Shown: positions 63,064-64,000 of the stretch, one piece after another
Layout of the letters: the number at the start of each line of letters is the position of its first letter
How positions within the stretch are numbered: the first letter of the stretch is position 1
Assembly (NCBI GenBank): GCA_029706075.1
Contig: JAINUG010000088.1
Location: forward strand, 1,746,501 to 1,810,500
Length of the DNA stretch: 64,000 nt
Origin: Aldrovandia affinis
Taxonomy: Eukaryota > Chordata > Actinopteri > Notacanthiformes > Halosauridae
Direction of reading: 5' to 3'
Notes under the pieces: model-generated
Databases searched by the model: none
What the model was told of the DNA's origin: nothing
The model's input: only the letters and a program-made list of their open reading frames with translations
Made by a program: the position numbers and the translations under genes

Positions 63064-64000
63064 ACCACAATTATATTTTGCTCCTTTGTGTAATCACCTT
63101 GGAGTGCGTGATGGGAATCATGCATAACTGCTTGATGACTGAAGGCGTTATGTAGAACTTATTCAGCTCAATTGTATTGATTAAGGGCTATTGGATATTA
63201 ATATTAATATCCACTGAGTGCATGTGTGTGCAAACTTAGATAGACATACAGACACACACTATCTAGTAGCAAGGGCCTGCATCCACCGACGCCTCCTCAT
63301 CCTTATTGCTGCGAGTTTGTCCGTGTGTGTGCACCTGTATATGAGTTTGTCTGTGTGTGTATCTGTTAGCTGCCTGTCCTGTACTGCAACACAGTGGGCT
63401 CCCAGCAGCTGTGTGTGAGTCACACTGGAGTGCAGGAGGTTGAGTCAGAGCTTCAAGGAATGGGAGGGGTACTGACTCAAATGGAGAAATAACAATGGAA
63501 ATCATGTAGTAAAGACGAACAGTTTCTCTACGGACATAGTTTGAGTGGGTGGGACGGGGATTGAAGGCTGAATTGCTCATGTTCAGAGCCCACTGTAAAA
63601 GCTTATGCTGACAGAATTCTCTTGGCCATCAGGGAATACACCTAGTTTATCTTCCTTTAACATCTAAAGGGGGGCTTCAGGTCTTTGTCCTGGTTCCACT
63701 GCCATTTTAATTGGGGCCTGTTCCTTCGAGCCCTTCTCATTGACCCTCTTCTTTCCTGAGAAGGGCTTGGTAGAGATACACTGATATGAAAATTATGGAC
63801 CGATACCGATTGTTCAAATAACACTATTTTGTTATTTATGGAGTGTCAACAAAAACAGCATGCGTTAGAGCTGGGCGATAACCAAATTTTACACCGTTAT
63901 CGTAATTATCAACTGTGGCAGTTGTGGTAGTGAAGCCAGAGGGAAGCATCATCAAAGCGCTAAACTTGGAGCTAGCGAAGCATGGTGTGAATTTGTTCAG
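63064..64000. other. Right-edge stretch with further hAT-like termini
   Basis: TAGAGATACACTGATATGAA at 63772 and TAGAGCTGGGCGATAACC at 63867 resemble two different fish hAT terminal sequences. A short open stretch follows and runs off the edge (VKPEGSIIKALNLELAKHG). No target duplications can be tested here. Confidence 0.4.

Overview
This is nuclear DNA from a ray-finned fish, most likely a teleost. The genes have vertebrate introns with GT/AG borders. The proteins they encode are recognisable vertebrate orthologues. The DNA between them holds a fish-type repeat load: tRNA-headed SINEs, hAT and Tc1 relics, a Ty3/Gypsy relic, a LINE fragment and long CA/GT microsatellites. Nothing in the window looks prokaryotic, plasmid-borne or phage-like. 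I cannot name the species.

Layout. 190-13049 (minus): CFAP70, a ciliary axoneme protein, 23 exons covering about 976 codons and apparently intact; its last exons lie beyond the left edge. 13050-13664: a 615-bp head-to-head promoter region. 13665-20819 (plus): TEDC2, a centriole triplet-microtubule factor, 9 exons, complete and intact. 20820-28323: TEDC2 3' region and intergenic DNA with two Tc1-like relics. 28324-28710 (plus): a single-exon TMEM100-family membrane protein. 28711-46050: intergenic and 3'-UTR-like DNA with a broken Ty3/Gypsy element, a hAT element with perfect 8-bp target duplications, SINEs and a LINE fragment. 46207-46445: a promoter with five CCAAT boxes. 46707-57878 (plus): CCNF (cyclin F), 13 exons visible, reaching into the second cyclin fold. 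57879-64000: a nest of hAT/BED-finger elements and SINEs; no further CCNF exon was found.

How the genes relate. CFAP70 belongs to the motile axoneme, TEDC2 to the centriole, and cyclin F is the F-box subunit that controls centriole duplication through CP110 and peaks in G2. The stretch is therefore rich in centriole/cilium genes. CCNF and TEDC2 are also neighbours in human 16p13.3 (from memory), whereas CFAP70 lies elsewhere in human, so the head-to-head CFAP70/TEDC2 pair would be a fish arrangement.

Most notable: CCNF carries an apparent 1-bp frameshift in exon 5 and a premature stop with a local frame switch in exon 9, although both neighbouring ciliary genes are clean. TEDC2 has its exon 8 splice donor amplified into a roughly 19-unit minisatellite. 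Several transposons retain exact target-site duplications, including a MITE nested inside a SINE. I found no evidence for a wholly new biological system.
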